From Mesotaenium endlicherianum (taxonomy: Eukaryota > Streptophyta > Zygnematophyceae > Zygnematales > Mesotaeniaceae), in contig WELA01006130.1 of assembly GCA_009602735.1 (NCBI GenBank), forward strand, positions 295,689-359,688: a stretch of DNA of 64,000 nucleotides, in the 5' to 3' direction. This document shows, in pieces, positions 22,490-32,263 of the stretch (its first letter is position 1; the number at the start of each line of letters is the position of its first letter). Both the position numbers and the translations under genes were made by a program. Under the pieces are notes generated by a model. The model saw only the letters and a list, made by a program, of their open reading frames with translations. It was not told the DNA's origin and did not search any database.

Positions 22490-23500
22490 AGATCCTTTTC
22501 GCAGGAGAGGAGTAGTAGTGCTGGAATTGTTTGCCGGACTTGGTTCTGGAACCATCTCACTGATTCAGCGAAGTATCCAGGTATTCAAAGTGCTGTATGT
22601 GGACAATGATGAGAGTGCTTTCACAGCATTTAAGGAGGTCATGAGTCAGGCGCGGCAAATGCATCATTTCAAGGCGTTGGTGCCTACTGACTCTAGTTTG
22701 GTGCGTCTTGCTGGAGGAAACATTCTCGATGTGAAGTCTGAGGACCTGTATGGTTACAGGATTGACTGGATCTTTGCGAGATTCCCTTGTCAACCTTTCT
22801 CGCAAGCTGGGAACAGGAGAGGATTTAATGACCCGCGAGCACAACACTGGGAATAGATGGTGAAAATCATCGGTATGCTGCGGGAACGCCAGCATCTCTA
22901 CCCACCAGTGTTTGTGATTGAGAACGTACATCCAGGGATGGATTACAACCAGATGAAGCCAGGAGATCCATGGCTGGTCTTTGACTCCACCCCAGGTCAT
23001 CATGTATTGATCAACGACGCCAGGCACGGAGGACTCTCACACCGAGCCAGACTATTCTGGACCAACGGCTTGTCCATTGAAGTTTTGAGGGAGATGGAGG
23101 AGATTACGCGGCGCTCACCAACAGCAGTATCTGTGGGAGAAGCACTGATGGTGGAAACCAAGTCAGTGATCAGGAGGGATTCCTACCCACAGTACGTCGT
23201 CAACGAGCCAGGCCGGCCAAGGGTGGTGCTGCCCACCTTCACGGCATATCCAGGATCACACGCATTCGTGAATGGAGGACCAGGAATGGTCGAGAATGCG
23301 CACGACAGAGAAGCTTAGTGGAGAGAGCCAACAGCTGAAGAGAAGGGAAGGTGCCTGGGGGTGCCCAACTCCATTGCACAAGAAATTGTTGCAATGGTGG
23401 GACAGGACGACGATGGGAAGATATTCGGCAATATGATTGGGCATCACTCCATGACGTGGTTGGTGGAGACGATTATGACTTGGCAGCAAATGACATTCTC
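22490..23500 (+). other. Element A: cytosine-5 DNA methyltransferase domain
   Basis: The motif set of C5-cytosine methyltransferases appears in canonical order. Motif I (SAM binding) ELFAGLGSG lies at about 22524-22550. Motif IV FPCQPFSQAG has its catalytic Cys codon at 22788-22790. Motif VI VIENV is at about 22914, an HRARLFWTN word like motif VIII is near 23040, and a motif-X-like FGNMIGHHSM is at about 23424. The order I-IV-VI-VIII-X excludes the rearranged DRM type. The HRARLFW word resembles DNMT3-type enzymes, but a bacterial-like origin is possible. Captured enzymes of this kind are thought to methylate the element's own DNA; that role is inference here. This is part of a broken element. 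Confidence 0.85.
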
Positions 23501-25640
23501 TGACAAGCCTATGCCCAGGCCGAGACCAGTAACGATTGGAGTCCATGTGGTGCCAACCTCTGATCAGAGAGCTATCAGGGAAGCGCATCAGCGACAAGAA
23601 AAATATGGTGTTGAAAGGGACGCAGCTGAGGCTGACCAAGGTGAAGCACTCAGAGAAACCAGAGGAGCGGAGCTGACCAGGTGTCAAGACCTACTGGCGC
23701 GAATTGACAATCAGATGGCGGCTCTACACGACCCTCAGGAAAGAGAGCTGCGAAGGCTGCGAGAAGACGTAGCCATGGAAGACCAGGCAACTGGTGGAGC
23801 AAACCCTTTGGCGAGCGCTGCAGCAAGCGAATCACAAGAGATTCCATCATCTGCAGAACGCTCCAGCCAAATGTTTGTGAGGATGCCGGAAGGGGAGGGA
23901 GAGACCACTTCTGAGTTACAGAACATGGCCCAAGACCAGGTCTTCAGAGGCCCATCCCCATAGGCGGCAACGTCAAGACATGAAGAACGCCAGTGCAATA
24001 TTGGCGAATGGGCCGAAGAATGCAGTCAGAATTCAGGAAATTCTGGAGGGTCTGGAAAGACCATGTGCCTGGAGGTGATCTTTGAAGAACGCAGGAAGGA
24101 GACAATATAGAAGGAGGCAGCCAAGAGATTGCCCGCCACACCTGTTCTGATGAGCCCGGGGCCAGAGGCCAAAGGGCAACCACAAGACACAGTTGGCAGC
24201 ACAGCTGAGTCGATCACCAGGCAAATCATGGAGCAGTTGCTGGAAGCAGACGCCCCTCAACTCAAGGAAGAGAAAGTGGCGAATGCAGCTCGCGCTCTAC
24301 AGTCAGCCATCATCAACATGGCGAGGCTCAACACAGGAGGGGATGAAGAACCGCCGCCTCCTGGAACAGAGAAGCCGGAGGAGGGAGAGGATGCAGAGAT
24401 GCAAGGCCTCACAAAGTTTGAGTTGCCATCACTCAACAATGGAGGGGAAGCCAGGGAAGAAATTCCACGTTTTCCCACGCCAGAGTTGGATCTGCTTGAC
24501 TTGTAGGAGCTGAGGACAGACGACTGGGTAGCTGACCACCTGATGGGGCCAAGCCCGGCAATCCTTTATGAAGAACTAAGGTCACCAACATCCAGTACCC
24601 CTACTGCCAGTCTTTCAGTGGCAAAGCCCAAGTCAACCGCACGACCGCCGCAACGGCAGGAGGTGACTGCCTGCATTTCTAAAGTGGAGACAGCGCAAGG
24701 TAAGCCCACGGGTTGCGCAAGCAGACCAAGGAAGGTGGCCCGTGAGGGTAACGCATCTTTTAGGAGGATGCTAAAGCGATATTTCAAGCATAAGGGGAAG
24801 GCTCAGAGAGAGGGCGTTCCGCGAGGAACCACAGCCCCACCTTCTCCGCCTCTGCGGGATATCCTGCAGAGAGAGGGAGAGGACGGCTTGATTCGCAGGG
24901 CAATGGCATTGGGCATTAGTGTGCCGCCAGGCATGAACACGCCCTTGTTGCAACTATCAGATCTTAGGATGCAGAGGTCGGAGGCACCTGCTTCCATGAC
25001 ACCTGCAATCCCAGGATGGGAACTGATGGATCTAAGAACCACCATCAGCCGCTTGACCGCAGCAGATGATGCTTTCCTCGCAAAACTAGCGGCACCTCAA
25101 AGGCCGCAAACGTTGGCGCAGGAATGGACGGTCACACCACCCGCAAGGGAGGATTATGGCACGACCGTCGCCTGCATGGCTATTATTGAGCGAGAGTGGG
25201 GCTGGGTAATCAGCCCTAGGACAGATCTTGCAGGTTGGCCAGTGGCAAACCAACCTCGGCCACGTGAAGAAGGAGGAACCGGGACCAGTTGGATTGCAGT
25301 CGACGAAGAAAGGTTCCTGAGGCAACCCATCCGGAGGCGCCTGACGTACACCTCACAGCAGGAGAGGCGACGCGTCATTGGGAAAGGTAAAAAGTCTAGA
25401 AAACAGGCTGCAGAGCCTAAAGCAGCGGAGGAGCAAGCTGCAAAGCCTGCTACCCCACCTCCAAAGAATCAGGCAGAAAAGCCTGAGGGCCAGGATGAGG
25501 GAAAAAATCCCCCACCTGCACCCAAGGAGTAGCAACTACTGGATGCCTTTGTTGGGCAGAAGCAACCTGAAACTGAGACTTTTGTCATTGGGAAAATGGT
25601 CTCAGCCCAGCAGAGAGCACAAGTAGAAAGGTAGCTGAAG
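23500..25640 (+). other. Element A: unknown module between methyltransferase and RT
   Basis: About 2.1 kb of coding-like sequence on the element's strand. The first part (23550-24000) is Glu/Arg/Gln-rich and probably coiled coil. The middle (24130-24506) is acidic. The last part (24543-25532) has a basic RRMLKRYFKHKGK stretch, a WELMDLRTTISRLTAADDAF helix-like word and a Lys/Pro/Glu-rich tail. I recognise no domain. Its position suggests it belongs to the captured cassette or is a linker specific to this element family. Confidence 0.5.
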
Positions 25641-25926
25641 AAACACCGCAAGGTGTTTGCTTTTTCTAAGGAGGAGATTGGTAGAACCACTGCCAGTGTG
25701 TGTAAGATCACACTAACTACTGATAACCCAGTCAGACTTGGGCCGCATAAGCTCAGTCAAACAGAGTGGGACTGTGTGGAGAAAACTTGCGAAGAGCTGC
25801 ATAAGCTCCGCATGATTGAAAAATCTACCTCAGTGCATGGGGCTCCCACAGTAGTAGTCGTTAAAAAGGACGAGGCAGGCTATTACACTGCCACTTGTAT
25901 GTGTGGAGATTACAAGCGACTGAATG
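25641..25926 (+). other. Element A: start of reverse transcriptase
   Basis: Contains words of the gypsy RT fingers (KVFAFSKEEIG, GAPTVVVVKKD, MCGDYKRLN). RT similarity stops at the left LTR of element B and resumes after its right LTR. Confidence 0.75.
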
Positions 25927-26698
25927 TGTAATGAATCAGTATATTAGTAGATATAATATTCATTTAAATATAATAGTTAATTAAGTTCAGCCTGCTGACC
26001 TTTAGTTATTAGTCAGTTTGCTAGACTTTAGTTAATAGTCAGTTTGCTGAACTTTACTTAATAGTCAGTCTGCTGGACTTTACATAATTATCAGTTTGCT
26101 GACTCAGTGGAAAGCAGCAGGCTGAAAGTCCATATAAGTCAGCTTGCTGACACATTCTTTGACAGCAAGCTGACTTCCGTACTCGGTAGCAGCGAACTGC
26201 CTTGATATGCATCTAAGTGCGATATGCTAGATGAATAGCCAGATGACATCCCTATGATGGATGGCTATTCGGGATGATGGGAGATGGCGGTGGATTTGGT
26301 TAACCGAGGTCCTACCAACGTGGTTAACTCCCGGGTAGGCGGTGCCATCGCACTGACCGTTGAACAGTAAACTCATTCCATGTACATATGCTAGGCATTG
26401 CTCTCGAGTTCGGCATTCGGAAACGAGGCCAACTCTCTTGTACAGCTTACTGAGAGAGATCTGAATCCAAGGCGAGAAGCCATTGATACGCACTGTCTTC
26501 TAACCTTGCTTATGTATGAGTTTACTGATTTGCATCATTGATGCTAGTTTACTCGCATTTGACTTACGAGTATTATTCCCTGCTAGTGTATTGTCCTTTG
26601 CCGTTTAACTAGTTAACGGAAATACCATAAAGATTACTTGCTGATATAAAGATCTTTATTAATTGTTAATCGCCTATTTGGTAAGTCGATTCATTTCA
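25927..26698 (+). repeat. Element B 5' LTR
   Basis: A 772-bp LTR with TG...CA ends. A TATAAG box lies at 26133-26138. The promoter-proximal part contains about four tandem 26-bp units with the core AGTCAGTTTGCTG; the 3' LTR has two fewer. Confidence 0.92.
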
Positions 26699-26699
26699 G

Positions 26700-26711
26700 T
26701 GGTATCGGAGC
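26700..26711 (+). promoter_or_regulatory. Element B primer-binding site (initiator-Met tRNA type)
   Basis: TGGTATCGGAGC directly follows the LTR after one base. It matches the initiator methionine tRNA 3' end (TGGTATCAGAGC) at all but one position. Confidence 0.85.
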
Positions 26712-26732
26712 AGTTATCACAGTCTTCTTTGT

Positions 26733-28211
26733 ATGGTAAGGACAAGGTCTCAAACTAGCAACTCCCGAGACATGGAGAACCAGGATAACGAGAATGTCGA
26801 AAACCAGGCGGAAAGCCATGTAGCGGGAAACCGTACCTATTCGGAAGCAGTAGCGGATACTGCAGCTAGGGAGGCTGCAGATGAGGCAGCTGCTATTGCC
26901 TCAGTCGCAGCTCAGCAAGCTGAGGAGGAGATAGCCAGACTAGAAGCTGAACAAGTAGCAAAGGCCGCTGAAGATATACAAAGGAGGGAAGGACAGCCAG
27001 CTGACGAGCGCACTGTTGAAGAACTTATGGCATCAAGGGCCAATGTTCTGAACCCACCTCCTGCCGTACAACTCAATGTACCCCTAGGTCAAATACGTGA
27101 CCGGCTGAATGCGGCAGGAATTGCTGCTGCAGGAGCAAGAGGGATTGTTGAGGACACTACTCAGCGAGTAGATGCCAATGCTGCTGCTGCATTTGCTAAT
27201 CTACCACCCCAAAATGTAGACTTGGGAGCATTGTTCGTTCAGATGCAGTCGCAAATGGCGACCATGTATCAGTCCCAGCAGGAGGACAAAAGAATCATAA
27301 TGTCCCTACTCCGGGACAGAGACCAACTGGGGTCTCACACCACTAGTGGTGGTGGCCGAGGGCCTAGTAAGCCCAAGCCGAAACCTCCCCAGGACTATGA
27401 TCCTGAGGGAAACAGAAAATATTACCTGATCAAGTTTCTCGCGGATGTTGAGCAGTGGCTGGAGAACTACCCAGAACTGCAAGATTACGAGAAGGTCAGG
27501 CACACCGGTGCGCTACTGAAAGGCAGTGCCGCAGACTGGTGGCTTTACTGGAAGGAAGAGCGTAAGGCTCGGCAACTCGGTGACCCTACGTGGGTAGAGT
27601 TTGTCGAGAAGTTGCATGAGAAGTTTGATGTCATCAACCAGCAGGAGAAAGCTATCTATGCGATGATCTCCCTGACACTGAAGCAGACCACTTCAGTTGC
27701 TGAGTTTGCTCAAAAGTTCCAAGAGAACATGATGAAGCAGCCTGATTTGCCAGAACGGTATAGGATAGCATACTTCAGGTATGGCTTGAAATCCGAGGTC
27801 TCTGGTCATTTTGCTGAGAAAAAGTATGAGAAACTGGCTGACTTGATCCAGGATGCTGACGCCTGGGATCAGCAGCAGTTCAATCACAAGCGCCAGAGTA
27901 ACGCTTTGGTGTCTAAGATTGTCAAAAAGCCCCACGGTTCCTACAATGCAGTTGAAGGAGACCAGGCTGAGGATAATCAGGGTGATGAATATGAGTATGA
28001 GTACAATGCTATTCAGTCTAGAGGTAGAGGTGGTCCCTCTCGAGGTGGCTATGGAAGGGGTGGTGGTAGGACTAAGCCGAGACCAGCCTCAGCAAAATCT
28101 ACTTGCTACCATTGTCAGCAGAAAGGCCACTACAGAGAACAGTGTCCGGTCAAGCACCTGCCTAAGGTCGAGAGAAAAGACCAGCCTTTAAAAGACAGCA
28201 ACAGTCAGTAA
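26733..28211 (+). CDS. Element B Gag
   Basis: A 492-residue ORF starting at an ATG 22 nt after the primer-binding site. The N-terminal third is Ala/Glu-rich and probably coiled coil. A retrotransposon-Gag domain lies around residues 225-390, with words such as [24 protein letters not shown] and [16 protein letters not shown] Gly/Arg-rich [16 protein letters not shown] patch and one CCHC knuckle ([14 protein letters not shown]) end the protein, typical of nucleocapsid RNA binding. The pol frame overlaps its 3' end in the -1 frame, and TTTAAAA lies in register at 28187-28193, 15 nt before the stop codon. Related Gag regions occur in elements D and E. Confidence 0.9.
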   Translation: MVRTRSQTSNSRDMENQDNENVENQAESHVAGNRTYSEAVADTAAREAADEAAAIASVAAQQAEEEIARLEAEQVAKAAEDIQRREGQPADERTVEELMASRANVLNPPPAVQLNVPLGQIRDRLNAAGIAAAGARGIVEDTTQRVDANAAAAFANLPPQNVDLGALFVQMQSQMATMYQSQQEDKRIIMSLLRDRDQLGSHTTSGGGRGPSKPKPKPPQDYDPEGNRKYYLIKFLADVEQWLENYPELQDYEKVRHTGALLKGSAADWWLYWKEERKARQLGDPTWVEFVEKLHEKFDVINQQEKAIYAMISLTLKQTTSVAEFAQKFQENMMKQPDLPERYRIAYFRYGLKSEVSGHFAEKKYEKLADLIQDADAWDQQQFNHKRQSNALVSKIVKKPHGSYNAVEGDQAEDNQGDEYEYEYNAIQSRGRGGPSRGGYGRGGGRTKPRPASAKSTCYHCQQKGHYREQCPVKHLPKVERKDQPLKDSNSQ

Positions 28212-28279
28212 TCCAGTCTACTGACTGTGAGGATGCTAGAGATAGTGAGTCGTCACTAGCTGCCCTCGTAGCAGGTATT

Positions 28280-31200
28280 ATGGGTCCTGCTGAACTGGAT
28301 TCACTATGCATGCCTGACAACCAGATAAAGGAGACCATCAGCAATATAGACGTCCAGAGAGTGCACACTCTGGATGCTCTTGTTCCACCTGATGTCCAAC
28401 ATTTCTTTGCTACGTCAGGAGAACAATGCGAAAGTCAGGAAAAGACAGTCCCCCCTATCCTACTGCATTGCATGATTGCAGGTAGGAAGGTGAGGGCATT
28501 TGTTGACGGAGGGGCGTCACATACTTTTATCCACAAGGACTTAGTTAAGCGGCTAAGGCTGCCTACTGTCACCCAAGGGAATAGAAAAATATTCCTTGGA
28601 GATGCCTCAAGTATCCCGGGAGGAGTTATAACCAAGCCTATTGAGGTCCAGTTAGGTTCTGGCATTGCAGTTCTAACTGAAACGCTTACATTTGAGGTAC
28701 TCAACACTGGCTTTTATGATCTCGTGCTAGGCAGGTCCTGGCTTAATAGACATCAAGCTGAAGTGTGTTGGAGCAGAGGTACAGTTAAAGTGAGAGGAGC
28801 CAGTGATGGGCAGACTGACTTGGCACCCACCAGTGCTCTTCCTCTTGTCCTGTGTGGATGGCAAATGAAGGAAAAGAAGAGGCTTCCAGAAGGATGCAAG
28901 TTGCTGAATGCAATGGAGTTCGTCAAAAGCTGGAACCAGAAGGAAGACAGAATGTTCTGTCTGCTGCTAAGAGAGGTACCTCCTCAACCTGAAGAAGTGG
29001 TTGAGAAAAAGGTACACCCTCCGGAACACCCTACTGCTGCAAACATTGTTGCTCAGTACACGGATGTGTTTAATATGCCTCCAGGACTACCCCCTAAGCG
29101 GGAAGTAGATCATAGGATTGATTTATTACCTGGTAGCCAGCCACCCTGGCAACGCACGTATGGCTTGTCTTATTTGGAGAGTGAGGAGTTGAAAACACAG
29201 ATTGCAGAGCTGGAGGAAAATGGTTACATTTCTCCCAGTAAATCACCGTACGGCGCACCTATCCTATTTGTTAAGAAAAAGGATGGCAGTATGCGGATGT
29301 GTGTGGATTACAGAGCCCTGAACAGAATTACAGTAAAGAACAAGTATGCTTTACCCAGAATCGAGGACTTGCTTGATACCCTGTCTGGCGCTAAGGTGTT
29401 CAGTAAGATAGATCTCAAGAGTGGTTATCATCAAATCAGAATTGCTGAGGGGGATGAACACAAGACTGCTTTCCGCACACGTTATGGACACTATGAGTTC
29501 AACGTGATGCCATTTGGACTGACTAATGCTCCTGCTACCTTTATGGGTGCTATGAATGACATTTTCAGACCTTATTTGGATAAGTTTGTGCAAGTTTTCC
29601 TGGATGATATTTTAATTTTCTCTAAAGATGAAGCTCAGCACACTGAACACTTAAAGAAAGTGCTGGACACTCTGCGGAAAAATCACTTGTATGCTAAAAT
29701 GAGCAAGTGTGATTTCTTTAAGGAAAGTATTGAATTCTTAGGCCACGTTGTCAGTAAAGAGGGCATCAGTGTGGATCCTAAGAAAGTCCAGACCATAAGG
29801 GACTGGCCAGTACCACAGTCTGTCTCTGAAGTTAGATCCTTCCTCGGGTTGGCTAACTACTATAGGAGATTTATTGAGAATTATTCCACAAAGGCCAGTA
29901 AACTGACTGACCTTACTAAGAAAGACATCGGGTATGTGTGGGGGGAAGAGCAGCAGGCTGCCTTCCAGACCCTTAAAGATGCCCTTTGTTCTGCCCCAGT
30001 GCTAGCCGTGTATGACCCCAGCAAACCGGTGCAGGTGGTTACTGATGCCTCTGATTTTGCCATGGGTGCTATTTTGTTGCAGCCTGCTGACAAAACCACA
30101 AAGGATGGTAAGGTACGGCAGGAGTGGCATCCTGTGTTGTATGAGTCTATGAAATTTAATCCAGCGGAGATTAATTACTCAGTGCATGATAAAGAGCTGC
30201 TAGCTATCATTCATGTACTCAAACAGTGGAGAGCATACTTACATGGTAAAGCTTTTAAGGTGATTACAGATCATCTAGCTCTGACCCACTTTCAGAAGAA
30301 GTCCAAGCTGTCGAGGAGGGAGAACCGCTGGAGCCAGATGCTGGAGCAGTTCCAAGTCCAGATCGACTACAAACCAGGGAAGTTGAATCCTGCTGATGCA
30401 CTCTCTAGAAGACCTGACTTGCAAGAAAGGAACTTTAGTCAGCATGCTGTAGATAAAGTCCTGTGTGCACTCACTTCACTAAAGGTGAAAAAGTCCTTCC
30501 TTGAACAACTTAGGAAAGCCTACCTTTCTGACCCAACATTTGAGCCCAGCCCCACTACTGGTATGTGTCGTGCTACCGCACTCGGGTATAAGCTCAAGGG
30601 AGGGGTCTGGGTGACTGAAACCACTTCAGGCAGGCTGAAGCTGGTCATTCCTAATAATTTGGAAATAAGGTCTCTCTTACTGAGTCAAGCTCATGACAGT
30701 CTCCTGGGTGGACATTTGGGGCAGGCCAAAACTGTTGGCAAACTGGCAAAACATTATCATTGGGAGGGGTTACCCCGGGAGGTCTTGAAATATGTCAAGT
30801 CCTGTGACCAGTGTCAGAGAAATAAGTCTCGGCACACACCACCCGGAGGTCTCTTGCAACCGCTACCCATCCCAGCGGGACGCTGGGAAACTATATCCAT
30901 GGACTGGGTGGTCTCACTACCAAGAACTGCCAACGGGCATGATTCAATACTGGTAGTCGTGGATAAACTGACAAAAATGGTCATTTTTATCCCCACAACT
31001 GTCAAAGTGACTGCACTCGAAACAGCGAGACAGTTTTACAACCATGTAGTATGCCAACATGGGCTCCCTTCTAATATCATCTCAGACAGAGACTCAAAAT
31101 TCACCTCTAAGTTCTGGAGAGCTTTAATGGGGTTAATGGGAGTCAAACAGCTGCTCAGCACAGCAAACCACCCTCAGACTGATGGGCAGACTGAAAGAAC

Positions 31201-31996
31201 TAACCGAGTTCTGCAGGAGGTGCTGAGAGCATATATTAACCAAAAACAAGATAATTGGGATGACCTGTTGCCTCAAATTCAGTTTGCGGTCAACAGTGCG
31301 GTGCACGCGTCAACGGGCAAAACTCCTTTTGAACTCAGCCTGGGTAGAGTCCCTAAGTCTCCTCTAGATGTGCTAGGGGAATCTTTAACTCACCCTGAAG
31401 GGATTGACAACCCGGTCTCCCTCCAGTTAACTCAGGAGTTTGCTGACACCCTGTCAGAAGTCCAACGAAACTTGCACACGGCCCAAGAAAACCAACAAAA
31501 ATACGCTAATCAACACCGTCGGGAACTGACATTTTCCAAGGGGGATTTAGTCAAACTGCATTCTCAGCACCTGTACCTCCCTGGTGTGGTCAAGAAAAAG
31601 CTTGGCCCTGTCTGGGTCGGTCCATATTCGGTGGTCCGTCGTGTCGGTCAGAATGCTTACAAACTGAACATGTCAGCTGAATACAAGGGGCACCCGGTCT
31701 TTAATGTCTCCTTCCTGGAACCGTACATCAAAGGTGATACACTGTTCACAGGTCGGTTCCCTGTCCAACCGGGACCGGTCCCCGCTGTCCGGGACGGCGA
31801 CCCTGAGGAATATGAGGTCGATGAGATTTTAGACGCTCGCTCGGTCCGTCGATCGTCTAAATATGTCATGAAATACCTCATTCGATGGAAGGGTTACGAT
31901 GCCTCTGGGGACACTTGGGAGTTTAAGGACCACTTGACCAATGCCAAAGGGGCGTTGACACGGTTCCACCTTCGGGCCGCTGGAGTCCCTCCATAA
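28280..31996 (+). CDS. Element B Pol (protease, RT, RNase H, integrase, chromodomain)
   Basis: 1238 residues from the first ATG; the frame itself is open further upstream and overlaps gag. Domains in order: retropepsin-like segment with [11 protein letters not shown] (about residues 74-84); RT with VDYRALN (about 342), [24 protein letters not shown] and the catalytic FLDDIL (about 440); RNase H with [12 protein letters not shown] (about 585); integrase HHCC zinc finger (about 804-845) and D-D-E core with SMDWVV, SDRDSKF and DGQTERTN (about 874-971); and a C-terminal chromodomain with [10 protein letters not shown] and YLIRWKGYD (about 1176-1236). Chromodomains direct integration toward histone-marked chromatin. 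The product would be made as Gag-Pol by -1 recoding, as is common in the family. It looks intact. Confidence 0.93.
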   Translation: MGPAELDSLCMPDNQIKETISNIDVQRVHTLDALVPPDVQHFFATSGEQCESQEKTVPPILLHCMIAGRKVRAFVDGGASHTFIHKDLVKRLRLPTVTQGNRKIFLGDASSIPGGVITKPIEVQLGSGIAVLTETLTFEVLNTGFYDLVLGRSWLNRHQAEVCWSRGTVKVRGASDGQTDLAPTSALPLVLCGWQMKEKKRLPEGCKLLNAMEFVKSWNQKEDRMFCLLLREVPPQPEEVVEKKVHPPEHPTAANIVAQYTDVFNMPPGLPPKREVDHRIDLLPGSQPPWQRTYGLSYLESEELKTQIAELEENGYISPSKSPYGAPILFVKKKDGSMRMCVDYRALNRITVKNKYALPRIEDLLDTLSGAKVFSKIDLKSGYHQIRIAEGDEHKTAFRTRYGHYEFNVMPFGLTNAPATFMGAMNDIFRPYLDKFVQVFLDDILIFSKDEAQHTEHLKKVLDTLRKNHLYAKMSKCDFFKESIEFLGHVVSKEGISVDPKKVQTIRDWPVPQSVSEVRSFLGLANYYRRFIENYSTKASKLTDLTKKDIGYVWGEEQQAAFQTLKDALCSAPVLAVYDPSKPVQVVTDASDFAMGAILLQPADKTTKDGKVRQEWHPVLYESMKFNPAEINYSVHDKELLAIIHVLKQWRAYLHGKAFKVITDHLALTHFQKKSKLSRRENRWSQMLEQFQVQIDYKPGKLNPADALSRRPDLQERNFSQHAVDKVLCALTSLKVKKSFLEQLRKAYLSDPTFEPSPTTGMCRATALGYKLKGGVWVTETTSGRLKLVIPNNLEIRSLLLSQAHDSLLGGHLGQAKTVGKLAKHYHWEGLPREVLKYVKSCDQCQRNKSRHTPPGGLLQPLPIPAGRWETISMDWVVSLPRTANGHDSILVVVDKLTKMVIFIPTTVKVTALETARQFYNHVVCQHGLPSNIISDRDSKFTSKFWRALMGLMGVKQLLSTANHPQTDGQTERTNRVLQEVLRAYINQKQDNWDDLLPQIQFAVNSAVHASTGKTPFELSLGRVPKSPLDVLGESLTHPEGIDNPVSLQLTQEFADTLSEVQRNLHTAQENQQKYANQHRRELTFSKGDLVKLHSQHLYLPGVVKKKLGPVWVGPYSVVRRVGQNAYKLNMSAEYKGHPVFNVSFLEPYIKGDTLFTGRFPVQPGPVPAVRDGDPEEYEVDEILDARSVRRSSKYVMKYLIRWKGYDASGDTWEFKDHLTNAKGALTRFHLRAAGVPP

Positions 31997-32046
31997 CTGT
32001 CATTTCAGTTGACACGGGAAGGTGACAGGCGGTCCTGTCTCCATTT

Positions 32047-32062
32047 AAGTTGGAGGGGAAAA
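32047..32062 (+). promoter_or_regulatory. Element B internal polypurine-tract-like sequence
   Basis: AAGTTGGAGGGGAAAA lies shortly after the pol stop codon and matches the AAGTTGGAGGGA that precedes the 3' LTR. It could be a second, internal plus-strand priming site or a relic of an ancestral element end. Confidence 0.55.
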
Positions 32063-32263
32063 TATATGACAGTTAGTGAGCGAGAGCGATAAAAACACAC
32101 TCATACGTTTATGTGTAGCGCATCGCAACTACGTCAACTTTTAGCAATCATCCTGTAAGGTAAACAGCAGCGAAGCCACTATACTAAATACTAACATACT
32201 TCCTGCAATCCCTATGACAAAGGTCCATATCCTACTAACTTGTGCCCTGGTTACATGTGCAGG

